Positions 1 to 9,610 are shown, counted from the stretch's first letter. The stretch is 64,000 nucleotides of DNA from CAZPDM01 sp964585305 (GCA_964585305.1 CAZPDM010000012.1:4450-68449); one strand, 5' to 3'. Made by a program: numbers and translations. The notes: generated by a model from the sequence alone, not told the origin.

Positions 1-11
1 TTTGTAATTGA

Positions 12-1622
12 TTAGTTTTCCGGTGTATAAATATTAGGGCTATTTCCTAAAGGGGCAACATCATAACGGATACGGAAAAAAAGATCTTGGGCAAAACAAA
101 ATAGGCTGCCATCTTCTAACGGATACGGTTGGTTGGGTTCAATTTTAGCCCCAGGTTTAACATACGGACGACTTGGCCATATAAAAACTGCCCCAGTTCC
201 CATATCCTGAATAAGAATTTTATCATCTTTTCGAATAAGTTTAGCATGTTCTGGAACAAGATTTTTTTTGCCTTCAAGCATCAAATCTTTGTTGTTGGTC
301 CCGATAATACAAGGAAATTTAAAAATATATGTCTCAAAAATTTTTTCACTTCCTTCCCACATTTCTAACAAAGGAGGTTCTTGTGATTCGGAAGAAAATT
401 GAAGAGAAAAACAGTTTTCTTTTGCTAACCAAAAAAAATCTCCTGATTTAAGAAGAAATTCCTTGTTAGGAGCCAAGCGAATACGTTTCTTTTCCAAAGA
501 AAAAGTTCCACCAGAACTTCCCAGATCCATAATATAATATTGTAATCCTTCACAAAAAATTTTAGCATGTTGCCCACTAATTCGAGGATTATCAATAACA
601 ACATCACTTTTGCGACTGCGCCCAAAAGTTTGAGGTTTGTCTGTAATATGATATTCGTGTATTTTTTCTCGAAATTTCCATTTATTTTCTTCTTTTAAGG
701 AAACTTCCCATCTTTCTAAATTGATTCCTGGAAGATGTTTTTGCTTATCTTTTTGTTCTAATATGGATAGCCAATAGCCTTTATCTCGTGGATTAGTATA
801 ATGTAATTGGATACTTTCACTTGGGGTTGCAAGATTTAAAGAGTTTCCATTAGGATATGCAGGATTTTTTCCAGCACGTCCTTGTTCAAGCAAGCCAACA
901 TCTAATTCGAAACTTATAATATCTTGCGTGCCAGTAGGAATTGTTTTTTGTTTTCTAAGTCGGTCTGCTTGATATGGTAGATAAAAGCCAGATTCTCCAC
1001 CATGTAATAAAAGTTTGTCTTCTTCGTCATATTGTGGGATTACAGCATTGTTGGCATAACAAACCATACAATAGCCTTTTTGGCAATATTCTTTTAATTT
1101 GCGATCGGCAGGGATATTTTCTTTATTGTGGGCAATAATTACCATCACATCCACTAAACCATTAAAATATTGTAGTTCACTTTCATCTACATTATCATCA
1201 CATAAAATAACAGCAAAATCTCCTATATAAGTATTGACAAATAAATGCCGGCAAAATTGATTCTCAGTATCATTCCTTTGTAATTGATATTGAAAATAGC
1301 ATTTAATTTGTTTTCCTTTTTTAACTAAAATTGTGCTGCGATTTTGATTTTGATGAACATAGCTTCCACATACAGCAATGATGTTTCGATCTTGTTGCTC
1401 CAACAATTTAGCAATAGTACGATCTAAGCTATCGCATCCACTATTTTTGGGCATAATTAAAAAATTACATTGATGTTCCCACAATGCCTGTGCAATCAAT
1501 CCTGTAATATATTTTTCATAACCAGGATCACTTGGAGCAGGCTGAACTTGGATAATTGCCACTTTGTGTTCAGAAGGGATTTTATTCTGTTTAAAGTCAT
1601 GGATTTCTGTATAAATAGCCAT
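12..1622 (-). CDS. Degenerate nitrilase-fold protein with two FHA domains
   Basis: The N-terminal ~270 residues resemble the carbon-nitrogen hydrolase (nitrilase) fold. It starts with KVAIIQVQPAP, and the nucleophile-region motif VILCDDN keeps the cysteine (about residue 141). The position usually holding the catalytic Glu is Lys59 (FLIMPKNSG) and the usual Lys region reads YFQYQLQR, so the triad looks broken and amidase activity is doubtful. The C-terminal half has one good FHA domain (about 325-410: FGRSRKSDVVID, SGQHAKIF, LGSSGGTF) and a weaker second one (about 425-530). FHA domains bind phosphothreonine, so a signalling or scaffold role is inferred. There is no signal peptide. The start has a good ribosome binding site (AGGAG about 7 bases upstream). 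The fold assignments are fairly safe; the loss of catalysis is inferred from motif reading only. Confidence 0.8.
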   Translation of the reverse strand: MAIYTEIHDFKQNKIPSEHKVAIIQVQPAPSDPGYEKYITGLIAQALWEHQCNFLIMPKNSGCDSLDRTIAKLLEQQDRNIIAVCGSYVHQNQNRSTILVKKGKQIKCYFQYQLQRNDTENQFCRHLFVNTYIGDFAVILCDDNVDESELQYFNGLVDVMVIIAHNKENIPADRKLKEYCQKGYCMVCYANNAVIPQYDEEDKLLLHGGESGFYLPYQADRLRKQKTIPTGTQDIISFELDVGLLEQGRAGKNPAYPNGNSLNLATPSESIQLHYTNPRDKGYWLSILEQKDKQKHLPGINLERWEVSLKEENKWKFREKIHEYHITDKPQTFGRSRKSDVVIDNPRISGQHAKIFCEGLQYYIMDLGSSGGTFSLEKKRIRLAPNKEFLLKSGDFFWLAKENCFSLQFSSESQEPPLLEMWEGSEKIFETYIFKFPCIIGTNNKDLMLEGKKNLVPEHAKLIRKDDKILIQDMGTGAVFIWPSRPYVKPGAKIEPNQPYPLEDGSLFCFAQDLFFRIRYDVAPLGNSPNIYTPEN

Positions 1623-1677
1623 AAAATCTCCTAATTAAGAGAGTATATAAAGTTTTACATTTTATAAAAAATGTAAA

Positions 1678-2277
1678 CTAATTATCTTTATCTTCATCTT
1701 CATCTTCATCATTTCCCATCATATTTCGAATGATGAGTTTTGGATTTTCGCTTTGAACAGATTGCTGAATTTTTTCTAAAAATTTTTCTATTTTATCTCG
1801 TCCATCTTGTAAAGAAAAGATAATAGGACGATCAATATATGTAAAAGCAATAAAATATTGATAAGTATCTTTAGCAATCCAAAGAGCAAGCATTCCTAAT
1901 CCTCCGGTAATGATTGCAGAGGTCAATCCTTTTTCAGGATCGCTAAAATAAAAATATGAACCTACAATTCCAATATATACAAAAAGAATGGCTATTATTA
2001 TACATCCATACACACGTTGTTTTCCTACAACAATTTCAGGTACTTTTCGTAAATCAAAAAATTGTAGGACACGTCCTTTACTATCTCTTTTTTGAAGATA
2101 GTATTCGTTAATGGTCAGGCAACTATTTACTAGAACATCATTATTAGAGTTTTTAGAATTCTTCACGCTATCCAATGCAAAAATAATTGATATTTTTTGC
2201 ACTGCCTCTTGAGTTTTTCTTTTAATAAGCAGGAATACCAGTAATTTTTTGTCCAATGATAAGTCCGTGAATATCAT
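1678..2277 (-). CDS. Membrane protein of unknown function
   Basis: I do not recognise this protein. It has two hydrophobic segments in the middle (about VYGCIIIAILFVYIGIVG and AIITGGLGMLALWIA), a soluble C-terminal part and a very acidic Asp/Glu tail ending DEDEDKDN. The start is uncertain. The ATG used here (2277) has AAGG five bases upstream but overlaps the 3' end of the acyl-CoA dehydrogenase gene by 56 bases, and that end is conserved coding sequence. A GTG at 2202 preceded by AAGAGG would avoid the overlap but has short spacing; an ATG at 2301 lies further upstream. It probably forms an operon with the dehydrogenase gene in front of it and perhaps the FHA gene behind it. No function is proposed. 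Confidence 0.65.
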   Translation of the reverse strand: MIFTDLSLDKKLLVFLLIKRKTQEAVQKISIIFALDSVKNSKNSNNDVLVNSCLTINEYYLQKRDSKGRVLQFFDLRKVPEIVVGKQRVYGCIIIAILFVYIGIVGSYFYFSDPEKGLTSAIITGGLGMLALWIAKDTYQYFIAFTYIDRPIIFSLQDGRDKIEKFLEKIQQSVQSENPKLIIRNMMGNDEDEDEDKDN

Positions 2278-3394
2278 AAGTGCCTTCATACGTATAGACA
2301 CTTTCGATATTTTTGAGAACTCTCATAATAGGGTATTCGCTACTAACGCCATTCGCACCTAACATTTCACGAGCAGTATAAGCAATTTGGCGTGCAATAC
2401 ATGTATTCGCACGTTTTGCCATGCTAACATAGCTAAAATCAGCAAGTTTACGTTCTCGAAGTTGAGCAAGATGTAAAACCATTGAAAGTCCTTGAGTAAT
2501 ATGAGTAATCATATCTGCTAATTTCACTTGAATAATTTGCTTTGCAGCCAAGGCTGTACCAAATTGTTTACGCTCCATTACATAATTCCAAGCAGTTTCA
2601 TAGCAAAACATTGCTGCTCCAATAATTCCAGCAGCAATACCTGCGCGAGCTTCATTTAAACATTGCAAAGCACATTTCAGGCCTTTAGAATTTGGTAGTA
2701 AATTTTCTTTTGGGATAAAAACATCTGATAAACTATATTCTCCAGTATGGCCAGCATTTAAAGAATCTTTTTTATCCATAGAAAAGACTTTTAATCCTGG
2801 TGTATTTTTTTCAACAATAAAGCCATAAACTGTACCATTTAATTTAGCCCAAACAATATGAACATCTGCAATATCAGCATTTGTAATCCATTGTTTACTA
2901 CCATTTAAGATATATCCTTTTTCTGTTTCAACAGCTTTGGTTTCCAAAGAGCCAGGATCTGATCCATGATTGGGTTCAGTTAAGCCAAATGCACCAATCC
3001 ATTCTCCTGATGCCAATTTCGGCAAATAATATTGACGTTGATCTTCATTTCCAAAAGTAAGAATAGGGTACGCAACAAGAGCATTTTGAACACTTGCATT
3101 ACTTCGTAATGCAGAATCCCCCCATTCTAATCCAATCATCATCATAGAATAAGATATTTCATCCAAATGAATTCCCTCATATTTTTCTGGAATATGGGCA
3201 CCAAAACATCCTAGTTCTGACATTTGCTGCCAAAGGCTTGGCTCGGGGTTTCTTTCCCAAGCAGTTTTTTCAATAATAGGCAAATTTTTTTGAGAAAATT
3301 TTAGAAAAGTTTCCAAAACTTGTTGTTGCTCGAAGTTTGTAAAACTTTTGATCAGATTCATATAATCTGAATGATAAATAGGATTTTTTATCAT
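2222..3394 (-). CDS. gcdH: Acyl-CoA dehydrogenase, glutaryl-CoA dehydrogenase type
   Basis: This is a full-length acyl-CoA dehydrogenase (390 residues), a FAD enzyme that oxidises acyl-CoA and passes electrons to ETF. Visible family motifs are FGLTEPNHGSDPGS (FAD/substrate region), WITNADIADVHIVWA, RKQFGTALAAKQIIQ and the C-terminal TYEGTYDIHGLIIGQ. The Glu in YEGT (residue 370) is where glutaryl-CoA dehydrogenases place their catalytic base, and the whole C-terminus follows that subfamily closely (NIESVYTYEGT). Family knowledge therefore suggests oxidative decarboxylation of glutaryl-CoA to crotonyl-CoA in lysine/tryptophan breakdown. No ETF or other pathway genes are nearby, so the exact substrate is inferred. 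The ATG has no strong Shine-Dalgarno sequence. It is the first gene of a leftward group. Confidence 0.88.
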   Translation of the reverse strand: MIKNPIYHSDYMNLIKSFTNFEQQQVLETFLKFSQKNLPIIEKTAWERNPEPSLWQQMSELGCFGAHIPEKYEGIHLDEISYSMMMIGLEWGDSALRSNASVQNALVAYPILTFGNEDQRQYYLPKLASGEWIGAFGLTEPNHGSDPGSLETKAVETEKGYILNGSKQWITNADIADVHIVWAKLNGTVYGFIVEKNTPGLKVFSMDKKDSLNAGHTGEYSLSDVFIPKENLLPNSKGLKCALQCLNEARAGIAAGIIGAAMFCYETAWNYVMERKQFGTALAAKQIIQVKLADMITHITQGLSMVLHLAQLRERKLADFSYVSMAKRANTCIARQIAYTAREMLGANGVSSEYPIMRVLKNIESVYTYEGTYDIHGLIIGQKITGIPAY

Positions 3395-3623
3395 AGTTTT
3401 TTTCAGAAAATATTTAAATATTTTTTTGATTAAAAATGAATACTTTCTGCCTTATTTTAAATTTTGAAATAAACTATTTTATTAAATTATTTTCTCTTGA
3501 CAAATATTTTATAGATTCTATTCTATTTTATCTAAAATATTGTGTTTTGGTCAAGTATAAATAGTATTTTAACTAAAAAATCTTTAAGAAGCTATTGTTA
3601 AAATTTTTAGGAGAAATTTTTAT
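3395..3623. promoter_or_regulatory. Divergent intergenic region with a rightward promoter
   Basis: This AT-rich gap separates two divergent genes. On the plus strand TTGACA at 3497-3502 and TATTCT at 3519-3524 (16-base spacer) form a plausible sigma70 promoter for the gene starting at 3624, whose ATG is preceded by AGGAG at 3609-3613. I could not pick out a clear leftward promoter for the dehydrogenase gene. Confidence 0.5.
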
Positions 3624-5240
3624 ATGAAACCGCCAACATTTGGGTTATGGCCACCTATTGCGGATGCTCTTCATGTTTATAGGCGTCGTATTTTAGCAGA
3701 ACCTGAAGCTCATTATGAACATATTTGGAGGTTATTACAACTTAATGAATCAATTATTGTATGTTTAGGGGCATTATTAGCAACAAGACTTAAATCTTTA
3801 TGGGATGAAGATAAAGAAAAATCTTCCTTACTTAATGATATTTGTTCACGTATAACAGGAGTTCCTTATTCATTAGATAAGTCTAATTCTAATACATTTC
3901 AAGGATGTTTGGAACAAGGTAGTATAATGCCTTGGATTGGCTTTTTTAATTATTTTAAAAATATTTCTAAAATAAATCTTTCCTGTCAATTTTGCGAAGA
4001 AATTCATCAATATATTTCAACAACATTAAAAACTCCACTTTCTTTTTTAGATTCTTGGAAAATTATTACTTCGGTTTCTTTATTTAATCGAGAACCATTG
4101 AATTTTTTAGATCGTTTTGAAGCTATCAATAAATTAAGAAATAAAATTGCACATCTTCCTTTACCTACAGCTATTTTACCAGGATTACATCGTGGGTTGA
4201 GAAAAGAAGTTTTATCTTCAATATGTCCAAGCTATCGTAATAAAGAAGACGATCATGTCCGAGATTTTGCAGAAACTGAATTTGCTACACCATTTGTTGG
4301 AAGAATTATCTTTGGAAATGTCTTTATTACTGGTTCAGATAATATTGGAGAAATTCCTGTAGATGATATTATTTTAAAAAAAGTCCAACAAAAGAAAAAT
4401 CAAATATTTGTGCAACCTAAATTTTCAGAGAATACAGAAGGTTTAGTTTGGCCAGTAACTCCATTTTTTACAATTAATAATGAACTTAAAGTACTTTTAT
4501 TATTTAAAGTAGACGACTTGCAAGAAGAAAATCCTGACGGAGAATATCATCGATTTGCAGCGGAATTAGCACCATTACAGCGTTATCCTATTGCTAAAGA
4601 AGATATTGAACCTTGGATACCTAAATATAGTATCAATACCAATGGATTTCCAAATAGAAATATAGAATATTATGATGATGATGATAAAGAATTTAATATA
4701 GAAAATAAAACTGGAGAAGTTATTTCTGAAGAGATCGATGCCGAAAATAAAATTCAATTAGAGTCATTAAACTCAGATTTTTCGCAAAAAACATCTGAAG
4801 AATTACGCAATATTGCAGAAAAAGCATTTTGGACTAGAGATTATCCTTTAGCCATGAAAGCCTTTGATGAATTAGAAAAAAAACATGATACTCGATATTA
4901 TAATGATGTAGCAAAGTCAAAACACGGTGCTTCCCTTTGGAGAATGGTCGAGCAATCTGTAAATCAAGAACAAAAAAAACAAGGATTAGATAAAGCTATC
5001 AGACTTTTAAGTGCCGCTGCTTTACATCGTGATCCTGAATATAAAGCACGTGCTCTTTATGAGAAATCCAAAGCTATGTGGCATCGTTGGTTAATAAAAG
5101 AAGATCTTAGTGATACAAAAGATTTAGAAGAATCCGTTGAAAGTGCTCGTCAGGCAACGCAATATTCTTATGAACAAGCTTATATCAATTGGTTAGAAAA
5201 GATTAGTATTGAAAAAGAAGACCGTATGCAATTGAATTAA
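3624..5240 (+). CDS. Uncharacterised protein with HEPN-like motif and TPR-like C-terminus
   Basis: This 538-residue soluble protein has no signal peptide or membrane segment, and I do not recognise the family. The first ~200 residues are mostly helical and include KLRNKIAHLPLP (about residues 171-182). RNKIAH fits the R-x4-H pattern of HEPN-type helical domains, which are often RNA-binding or RNase modules, but one short motif is weak evidence. The middle (200-380) is mixed, with an acidic stretch YYDDDDKEFN. The last ~140 residues read as TPR-like helical hairpins (RDYPLAMKAFDELEKKHD, LDKAIRLLSAAALHRDPE, YKARALYEKSKAMWHRW). The ATG has a good AGGAG, a promoter lies upstream and a terminator follows, so it is probably transcribed alone. 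Confidence 0.8.
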   Translation: MKPPTFGLWPPIADALHVYRRRILAEPEAHYEHIWRLLQLNESIIVCLGALLATRLKSLWDEDKEKSSLLNDICSRITGVPYSLDKSNSNTFQGCLEQGSIMPWIGFFNYFKNISKINLSCQFCEEIHQYISTTLKTPLSFLDSWKIITSVSLFNREPLNFLDRFEAINKLRNKIAHLPLPTAILPGLHRGLRKEVLSSICPSYRNKEDDHVRDFAETEFATPFVGRIIFGNVFITGSDNIGEIPVDDIILKKVQQKKNQIFVQPKFSENTEGLVWPVTPFFTINNELKVLLLFKVDDLQEENPDGEYHRFAAELAPLQRYPIAKEDIEPWIPKYSINTNGFPNRNIEYYDDDDKEFNIENKTGEVISEEIDAENKIQLESLNSDFSQKTSEELRNIAEKAFWTRDYPLAMKAFDELEKKHDTRYYNDVAKSKHGASLWRMVEQSVNQEQKKQGLDKAIRLLSAAALHRDPEYKARALYEKSKAMWHRWLIKEDLSDTKDLEESVESARQATQYSYEQAYINWLEKISIEKEDRMQLN

Positions 5241-5242
5241 TT

Positions 5243-5280
5243 AAAAAAAAAGCATTGTTGTATTGACAATGCTTTTTCTT
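5243..5280 (+). terminator. Rho-independent terminator
   Basis: AGCATTGT and ACAATGCT form a stem flanked by an A-run on the left and a T-run on the right, directly after the stop codon at 5240. It ends transcription of the TPR-like gene. Confidence 0.8.
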
Positions 5281-5298
5281 TAAAGAAAGGATATTACT

Positions 5299-5601
5299 AT
5301 GGGTTGGGCAGGTTTTGCCATAGAAGCTCTAAAAAAAGGACAAACAATAAAAATTCGTCCACGAGGAAATTCTATGCGTGGGAAAATTAACGATCGAGAT
5401 TTGGTAACAATTGCTCCATGTGATTCAAGAACTTTAGAAATTAATGATATTGTTTTATGCAAAGTTCATGGCCATGAATATTTGCATTTAATTAAAGCAA
5501 AAAATGGAAATCGATTTTTGATTGGAAATAATATTGGAGCTACAAACGGATGGATAGGAGAACATTGTATTTTTGGAAAAGCGATAAAAATAGAAAAATA
5601 A
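5299..5601 (+). CDS. Small S24/S26-family peptidase-like protein
   Basis: This is a 100-residue single-domain protein resembling the catalytic domain of LexA/signal-peptidase-like S24/S26 serine peptidases. RPRGNSMRGKINDRDLVTI is the typical segment around the nucleophile Ser (about residue 25). The later segment EYLHLIKAKNGNRFLIGNN matches the second conserved box, where a Lys supplies the general base; several Lys are present here and the catalytic one is not certain. There is no DNA-binding domain and no membrane anchor, so it is neither a full LexA repressor nor an ordinary signal peptidase. AAAGGA lies before the ATG. It ends two bases before the convergent comEC stop codon. Substrate and role are unknown. 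Confidence 0.75.
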   Translation: MGWAGFAIEALKKGQTIKIRPRGNSMRGKINDRDLVTIAPCDSRTLEINDIVLCKVHGHEYLHLIKAKNGNRFLIGNNIGATNGWIGEHCIFGKAIKIEK

Positions 5602-5603
5602 TT

Positions 5604-8078
5604 TTAATAATTCCATTGCCATTGTAATGCCCCATATTCCCAGGTTGCATAAATTTTACAACCGAAATTGGAATATTTTTGTAATATTTCTTTTCTGGAA
5701 AATTTATCATTAGCATTGATGAACACACTTTCAGGTTGCAAGAATTTAATCAGTTCATCGGTTTGATATAATTGACCTCCATGATGAGGAATTTGCAGAA
5801 GAGAAATTGGTATTTTAAATTCTTGATTTTTGCATTGATAAATTTTGTAATCTTGTAAAAATTCTTCACAACTTTTATCCGCTATATCACCAGTAAGTAA
5901 AAATCTAAATTCCGTTAGATTTCCTAGAAGTAAAAGCGAATGATTATTATCCCATCGAATGCCATGTTTTTGAATTTTTTCTCCCGGATTAAAAAAAATT
6001 AAAGTAGATTTTTCTAAATCTTTTGATGGAAATATCTGCTTATTACTAACTTCTATAATTTTAAAATTCATCCTTTGTAAAGAACGTAACCAAGGTGATT
6101 GTAAAATAAAAGAACGGTTAGCATATATACTAAAAATTTTACAAGATTGAGATATTGCAAAAATGCCATTATAATGATCGCTATCATTATGAGAAAGAAT
6201 AATAGCATCTAAGTTTGTAATTCCGCGATCTTGTAGAAATGGAATAATTACACGCTGGCCAATTTTTTTTGATTGAGATCCGCAATCATACAAAATTTTT
6301 TCACCCGTTGGAAGTTTAATATAGACACAGCACCCATGTCCAACGTGTAAAACAATCAATTCTGCATGAGCTTGTTTTAAACATCTCAAATGCCCAGACT
6401 GCATGATAAGAAAAAATATTATAAACAGCCTTACATAATGATTCCAAAGAGATAAGGGAAAAATAATAAACATGGCATAAAAGACAATCATCAAAAGTAA
6501 AAGCGGTGGAAGCCAATAGCAGATAAATATTTGCCATTGGCTAAAAGTATAAATACTTAGCATAAGAAAATCAGCTAAATATGTTAATATACTTCCAAGT
6601 ATTTTCGCCCCCCAACCAATTCCTAATATGCTACATAGCAATAATATTGAACCTATTAAAAGAATCGTAACAATAGGAATTGCAAATATACTAAAAAAAG
6701 CTGCTAAAATATTGCAATATCCAAAATGAAATATAATCAACGGGCAGGTCAACAAAAAAACAACAACAGAGACTAATGTTAACTCTTTAAAATAAAACCA
6801 AACACAATAAAAATAATATAAATATTTGGATGTGTATTGATGTTGAAATTTAAAAAAAGCCCAAGTTGTAGAAAGAGGAATATATCCCTTTATGATTGAT
6901 AATGAAGCTAGAAAAGTAAGTTGAAAACCTGCTAAGAATAATTCGCGTGGTTCAATCATCAGTAAAACTAGTGCAGCAAAGGAAAGTGTATGTATCGAGT
7001 GAGTAGTATATCCCCAATATAACCCAGAAAAATACAGGCAAATCATAATAACTGTGCGAAAAACAGGTGTATCCATCCCAACTAATAAACCATAAAATAA
7101 AGCTAGAAATATCATCACTATCCAGCAAAAAAATATTGGCAATCGTATTTTTACTAAAAGAAAATATACAAAGCAAAGCACAAGAGAGACATGTAATCCG
7201 GAAATTGCTAACAGATGATAAACACCTGTATTACGAAAATTTTCCATATCTTTATCTGTTAATAATATTCTTGCTCCTAATAACAATGCCGCAAGAATAT
7301 TTCCCGTTTCTGAATTAGTAGATTCACGTAAAATCTCTATATATCTTAAACGTAAATAAAAGAAAAAGTCTAAAATAGTGTAGGTGCAACCTATTTCCCG
7401 TATTTGAATATCCTTGTTAGAACGAACGACTAAACAATAATAAATTCCCTTGCTATAGAAATGAAATCTAATATCGCTTTCTCCAGGATTTTTAGGCCCT
7501 TCAATGGGAGTAAGTTCTCCCCATATTTCAATTTTGTCTCCTAAAATAATATTGGGACATGTTTCATAAACGGAAACTTTTATTAAAGGCGTATTCTTTT
7601 TAGAACGTTTTGAAAAACAATAATTATGGAAAAAATTTTTTCCTATTGATGTATTTTTTAATGGCCAAATACGTTCGCAATTATGTTGAATTTCTATATA
7701 TTCAGGAAGAATTATCCAAGAATTTTTATAAAATAATTCTGATTCTAATTGGTTTGGATTTTTGCTTAGCCAATGTTGAGGAAACGGAGGTTCAATAACA
7801 GTTCCAATAATCTTAACATTTTCTTTTTTAGTAATGATTTCTGTAGGTTGCCTTTCTATACTCAAAGACATTCGCCACATTCCTAAGCATAAAACAACTA
7901 AGTAAAAAAATATTGCTTTTCTCAATAAACTAAAAAAAATGAAGTAAAAAACACTTAGGATAGCTAACGCAGTTGAATTTGTAGGAAGTAACCAACATAA
8001 ACCAATTCCCATCGCAAAAATAAGAACCGTTTGCGGTAAAAGTCCCCATTGCCGAAATAAAGAAGGCTTTTTCCACAT
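5604..8078 (-). CDS. comEC: ComEC/Rec2-family DNA uptake channel protein
   Basis: ComEC forms the inner-membrane channel that carries single-stranded DNA into the cytoplasm during natural transformation. This ~824-residue protein has the full family layout: an N-terminal hydrophobic part with a soluble DUF4131-like segment, a central multi-helix competence domain (GVYHLLAISGLHVSLVL, VFRTVIMICLYFSGLYWGY) and a C-terminal metallo-beta-lactamase-like domain with LSHNDSDHYNG and QIPHHGG. I chose the ATG at 8078 (MWKKPSLF) because AAAGGA lies seven bases upstream; an upstream ATG at 8102 would overlap the previous gene. It follows comM closely on the same strand, so the two probably form a competence operon. 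No comEA is seen in the window. Confidence 0.92.
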   Translation of the reverse strand: MWKKPSLFRQWGLLPQTVLIFAMGIGLCWLLPTNSTALAILSVFYFIFFSLLRKAIFFYLVVLCLGMWRMSLSIERQPTEIITKKENVKIIGTVIEPPFPQHWLSKNPNQLESELFYKNSWIILPEYIEIQHNCERIWPLKNTSIGKNFFHNYCFSKRSKKNTPLIKVSVYETCPNIILGDKIEIWGELTPIEGPKNPGESDIRFHFYSKGIYYCLVVRSNKDIQIREIGCTYTILDFFFYLRLRYIEILRESTNSETGNILAALLLGARILLTDKDMENFRNTGVYHLLAISGLHVSLVLCFVYFLLVKIRLPIFFCWIVMIFLALFYGLLVGMDTPVFRTVIMICLYFSGLYWGYTTHSIHTLSFAALVLLMIEPRELFLAGFQLTFLASLSIIKGYIPLSTTWAFFKFQHQYTSKYLYYFYCVWFYFKELTLVSVVVFLLTCPLIIFHFGYCNILAAFFSIFAIPIVTILLIGSILLLCSILGIGWGAKILGSILTYLADFLMLSIYTFSQWQIFICYWLPPLLLLMIVFYAMFIIFPLSLWNHYVRLFIIFFLIMQSGHLRCLKQAHAELIVLHVGHGCCVYIKLPTGEKILYDCGSQSKKIGQRVIIPFLQDRGITNLDAIILSHNDSDHYNGIFAISQSCKIFSIYANRSFILQSPWLRSLQRMNFKIIEVSNKQIFPSKDLEKSTLIFFNPGEKIQKHGIRWDNNHSLLLLGNLTEFRFLLTGDIADKSCEEFLQDYKIYQCKNQEFKIPISLLQIPHHGGQLYQTDELIKFLQPESVFINANDKFSRKEILQKYSNFGCKIYATWEYGALQWQWNY

Positions 8079-8089
8079 ATATTTTCCTT

Positions 8090-9610
8090 TTAAAATTGCC
8101 AACTTCGAAATTGTATAGCTTCTGCGACATGACTGGCTAAAATATTTTCTGAACCCTCTATGTCTGCAATTGTCCTGCTAATTTTTAAAATTTTATGATA
8201 TGCGCGAGCAGATAAGTATTTTTGTAAAACGGCTTGATTAAGTAATTTTTCTCCTGCATGATCCAATTGGCAAAATTGTTGAATTTGAGAAGTTCCTAAT
8301 TGACTATTTGTTTCTAAATAATAAGGCCCAAGGCGTTTTTTTTGAATCTCTCTTGCTTGCTCAACTATCTTTTTCATGCTTAAAGAATCTAAACCAGACG
8401 CAGGAGTAGCTAAGTCTTGGTATTTAATTCTAGCAATTTGTAAATGGAGATCGAAACGATCTAACAATGGCCCAGATATACGCCGATGGTATCGTTGGAC
8501 CATGTATTCACTACAACGACATTGATGTTGAGCATCTCCAAAATAGCCACAGGGACAAGGATTCATAGCAGCAAGTAATAAAAATTGTGCAGGAAAATTC
8601 ATGGTTTCTTTTGCTCGTGATATAGTAACAAAACCAGTTTCAATAGGCTGACGTAATACTTCTAATGTATCTCTAGAAAATTCTGCAAGTTCATCTAAAA
8701 AAAGAACTCCGTTATGAGCTAAGCTTAATTCTCCAGGACGCGGAATACTTCCACCACCAACAAGTGCTATATTGCTGATAGTATGATGTGGCGAACGAAA
8801 CGGAGGATATTGAACAAGTCCACTTTTAGGAGAAATCATTCCACAAACGCTATAAATTCTAGAAGTTTCTAAAGATTGATTAAATGAAAGTGCAGGTAAA
8901 ATACTACTTATACGACGTGCAAGCATTGTTTTCCCGGATCCTGGTGGCCCAATCATAATGCAATGATGGCCTCCTGCCGCAGCTAAAAGCATTGCACGCT
9001 TCCCATATTCTTGCCCCAACACGTCTGCATAGTTATTTTTTTCTTCTCTATTACCACTATTTCCTCTTTCAGACAATGTTTGATATGGCAAAATAGGCTC
9101 TTCACTGTTCAAAACTTTAACCGCTTCTACTAAGTTGCTTACAGGATATATATCCACAAAATTACAAACTGCGGCTTCATCGGCATTTTCTTTAGGAACA
9201 AGAATTTTCTTTATCTTTGCATGATATGCAGCTTCCAACATTGCAATAATACCACGTACCGGACGAATTGCTCCATCCAAAGCAAGTTCTCCTACCATTG
9301 CTACATCTTGCAATTTTTCTTTAGCTACTAACTCACTGGCAGCCAGCAGCCCTACACTAATAGGCAAATCATATTGCCCACCTTGTTTTTTTAAGTCTGC
9401 TGGCGCAAGATTGATTAAAATACGCATATAAGGAAATGGAAGCCCGGAATTCACCATAGCTGTTTTTACACGATATTCTGCCTCTCGGATTGCAGTGTCT
9501 GGCAAACCTACGATTGTAAATTTTGGCAGTTTATTTGATAAATCTACTTCTACTTGTACTAAGATGCCATCAATTCCTTTTGTTGCAAAAGACCATACCT
9601 TAGCAAGCAT
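8090..9610 (-). CDS. comM: YifB/ComM-family AAA+ Mg-chelatase-like helicase
   Basis: The protein is ~506 residues from the chosen start. It has the N-terminal Lon-protease-like fold typical of YifB/ComM (FTIVGLPDTAIREAEYRV), the AAA+ chelatase-like core with Walker A GPPGSGKTM (about 221), GVLFLDELAEFSRDTLEVLR as Walker B region and NPCPCGYFGD, and a C-terminal Mg_chelatase_C domain. ComM is a hexameric branch-migration helicase that helps integrate transforming DNA. The next gene downstream is comEC, 11 bases away, which supports a transformation role. The start at 9610 (MLAKVWSFATKG) matches the family N-terminus and has AAGGA upstream; an in-frame ATG at 9676 would add 22 atypical residues. 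Confidence 0.93.
   Translation of the reverse strand: MLAKVWSFATKGIDGILVQVEVDLSNKLPKFTIVGLPDTAIREAEYRVKTAMVNSGLPFPYMRILINLAPADLKKQGGQYDLPISVGLLAASELVAKEKLQDVAMVGELALDGAIRPVRGIIAMLEAAYHAKIKKILVPKENADEAAVCNFVDIYPVSNLVEAVKVLNSEEPILPYQTLSERGNSGNREEKNNYADVLGQEYGKRAMLLAAAGGHHCIMIGPPGSGKTMLARRISSILPALSFNQSLETSRIYSVCGMISPKSGLVQYPPFRSPHHTISNIALVGGGSIPRPGELSLAHNGVLFLDELAEFSRDTLEVLRQPIETGFVTISRAKETMNFPAQFLLLAAMNPCPCGYFGDAQHQCRCSEYMVQRYHRRISGPLLDRFDLHLQIARIKYQDLATPASGLDSLSMKKIVEQAREIQKKRLGPYYLETNSQLGTSQIQQFCQLDHAGEKLLNQAVLQKYLSARAYHKILKISRTIADIEGSENILASHVAEAIQFRSWQF

Noticed and set aside
5299..5601. LexA repressor or lepB signal peptidase
   Set aside because: The protein lacks the LexA N-terminal DNA-binding domain and any membrane helix, and is too short for either.
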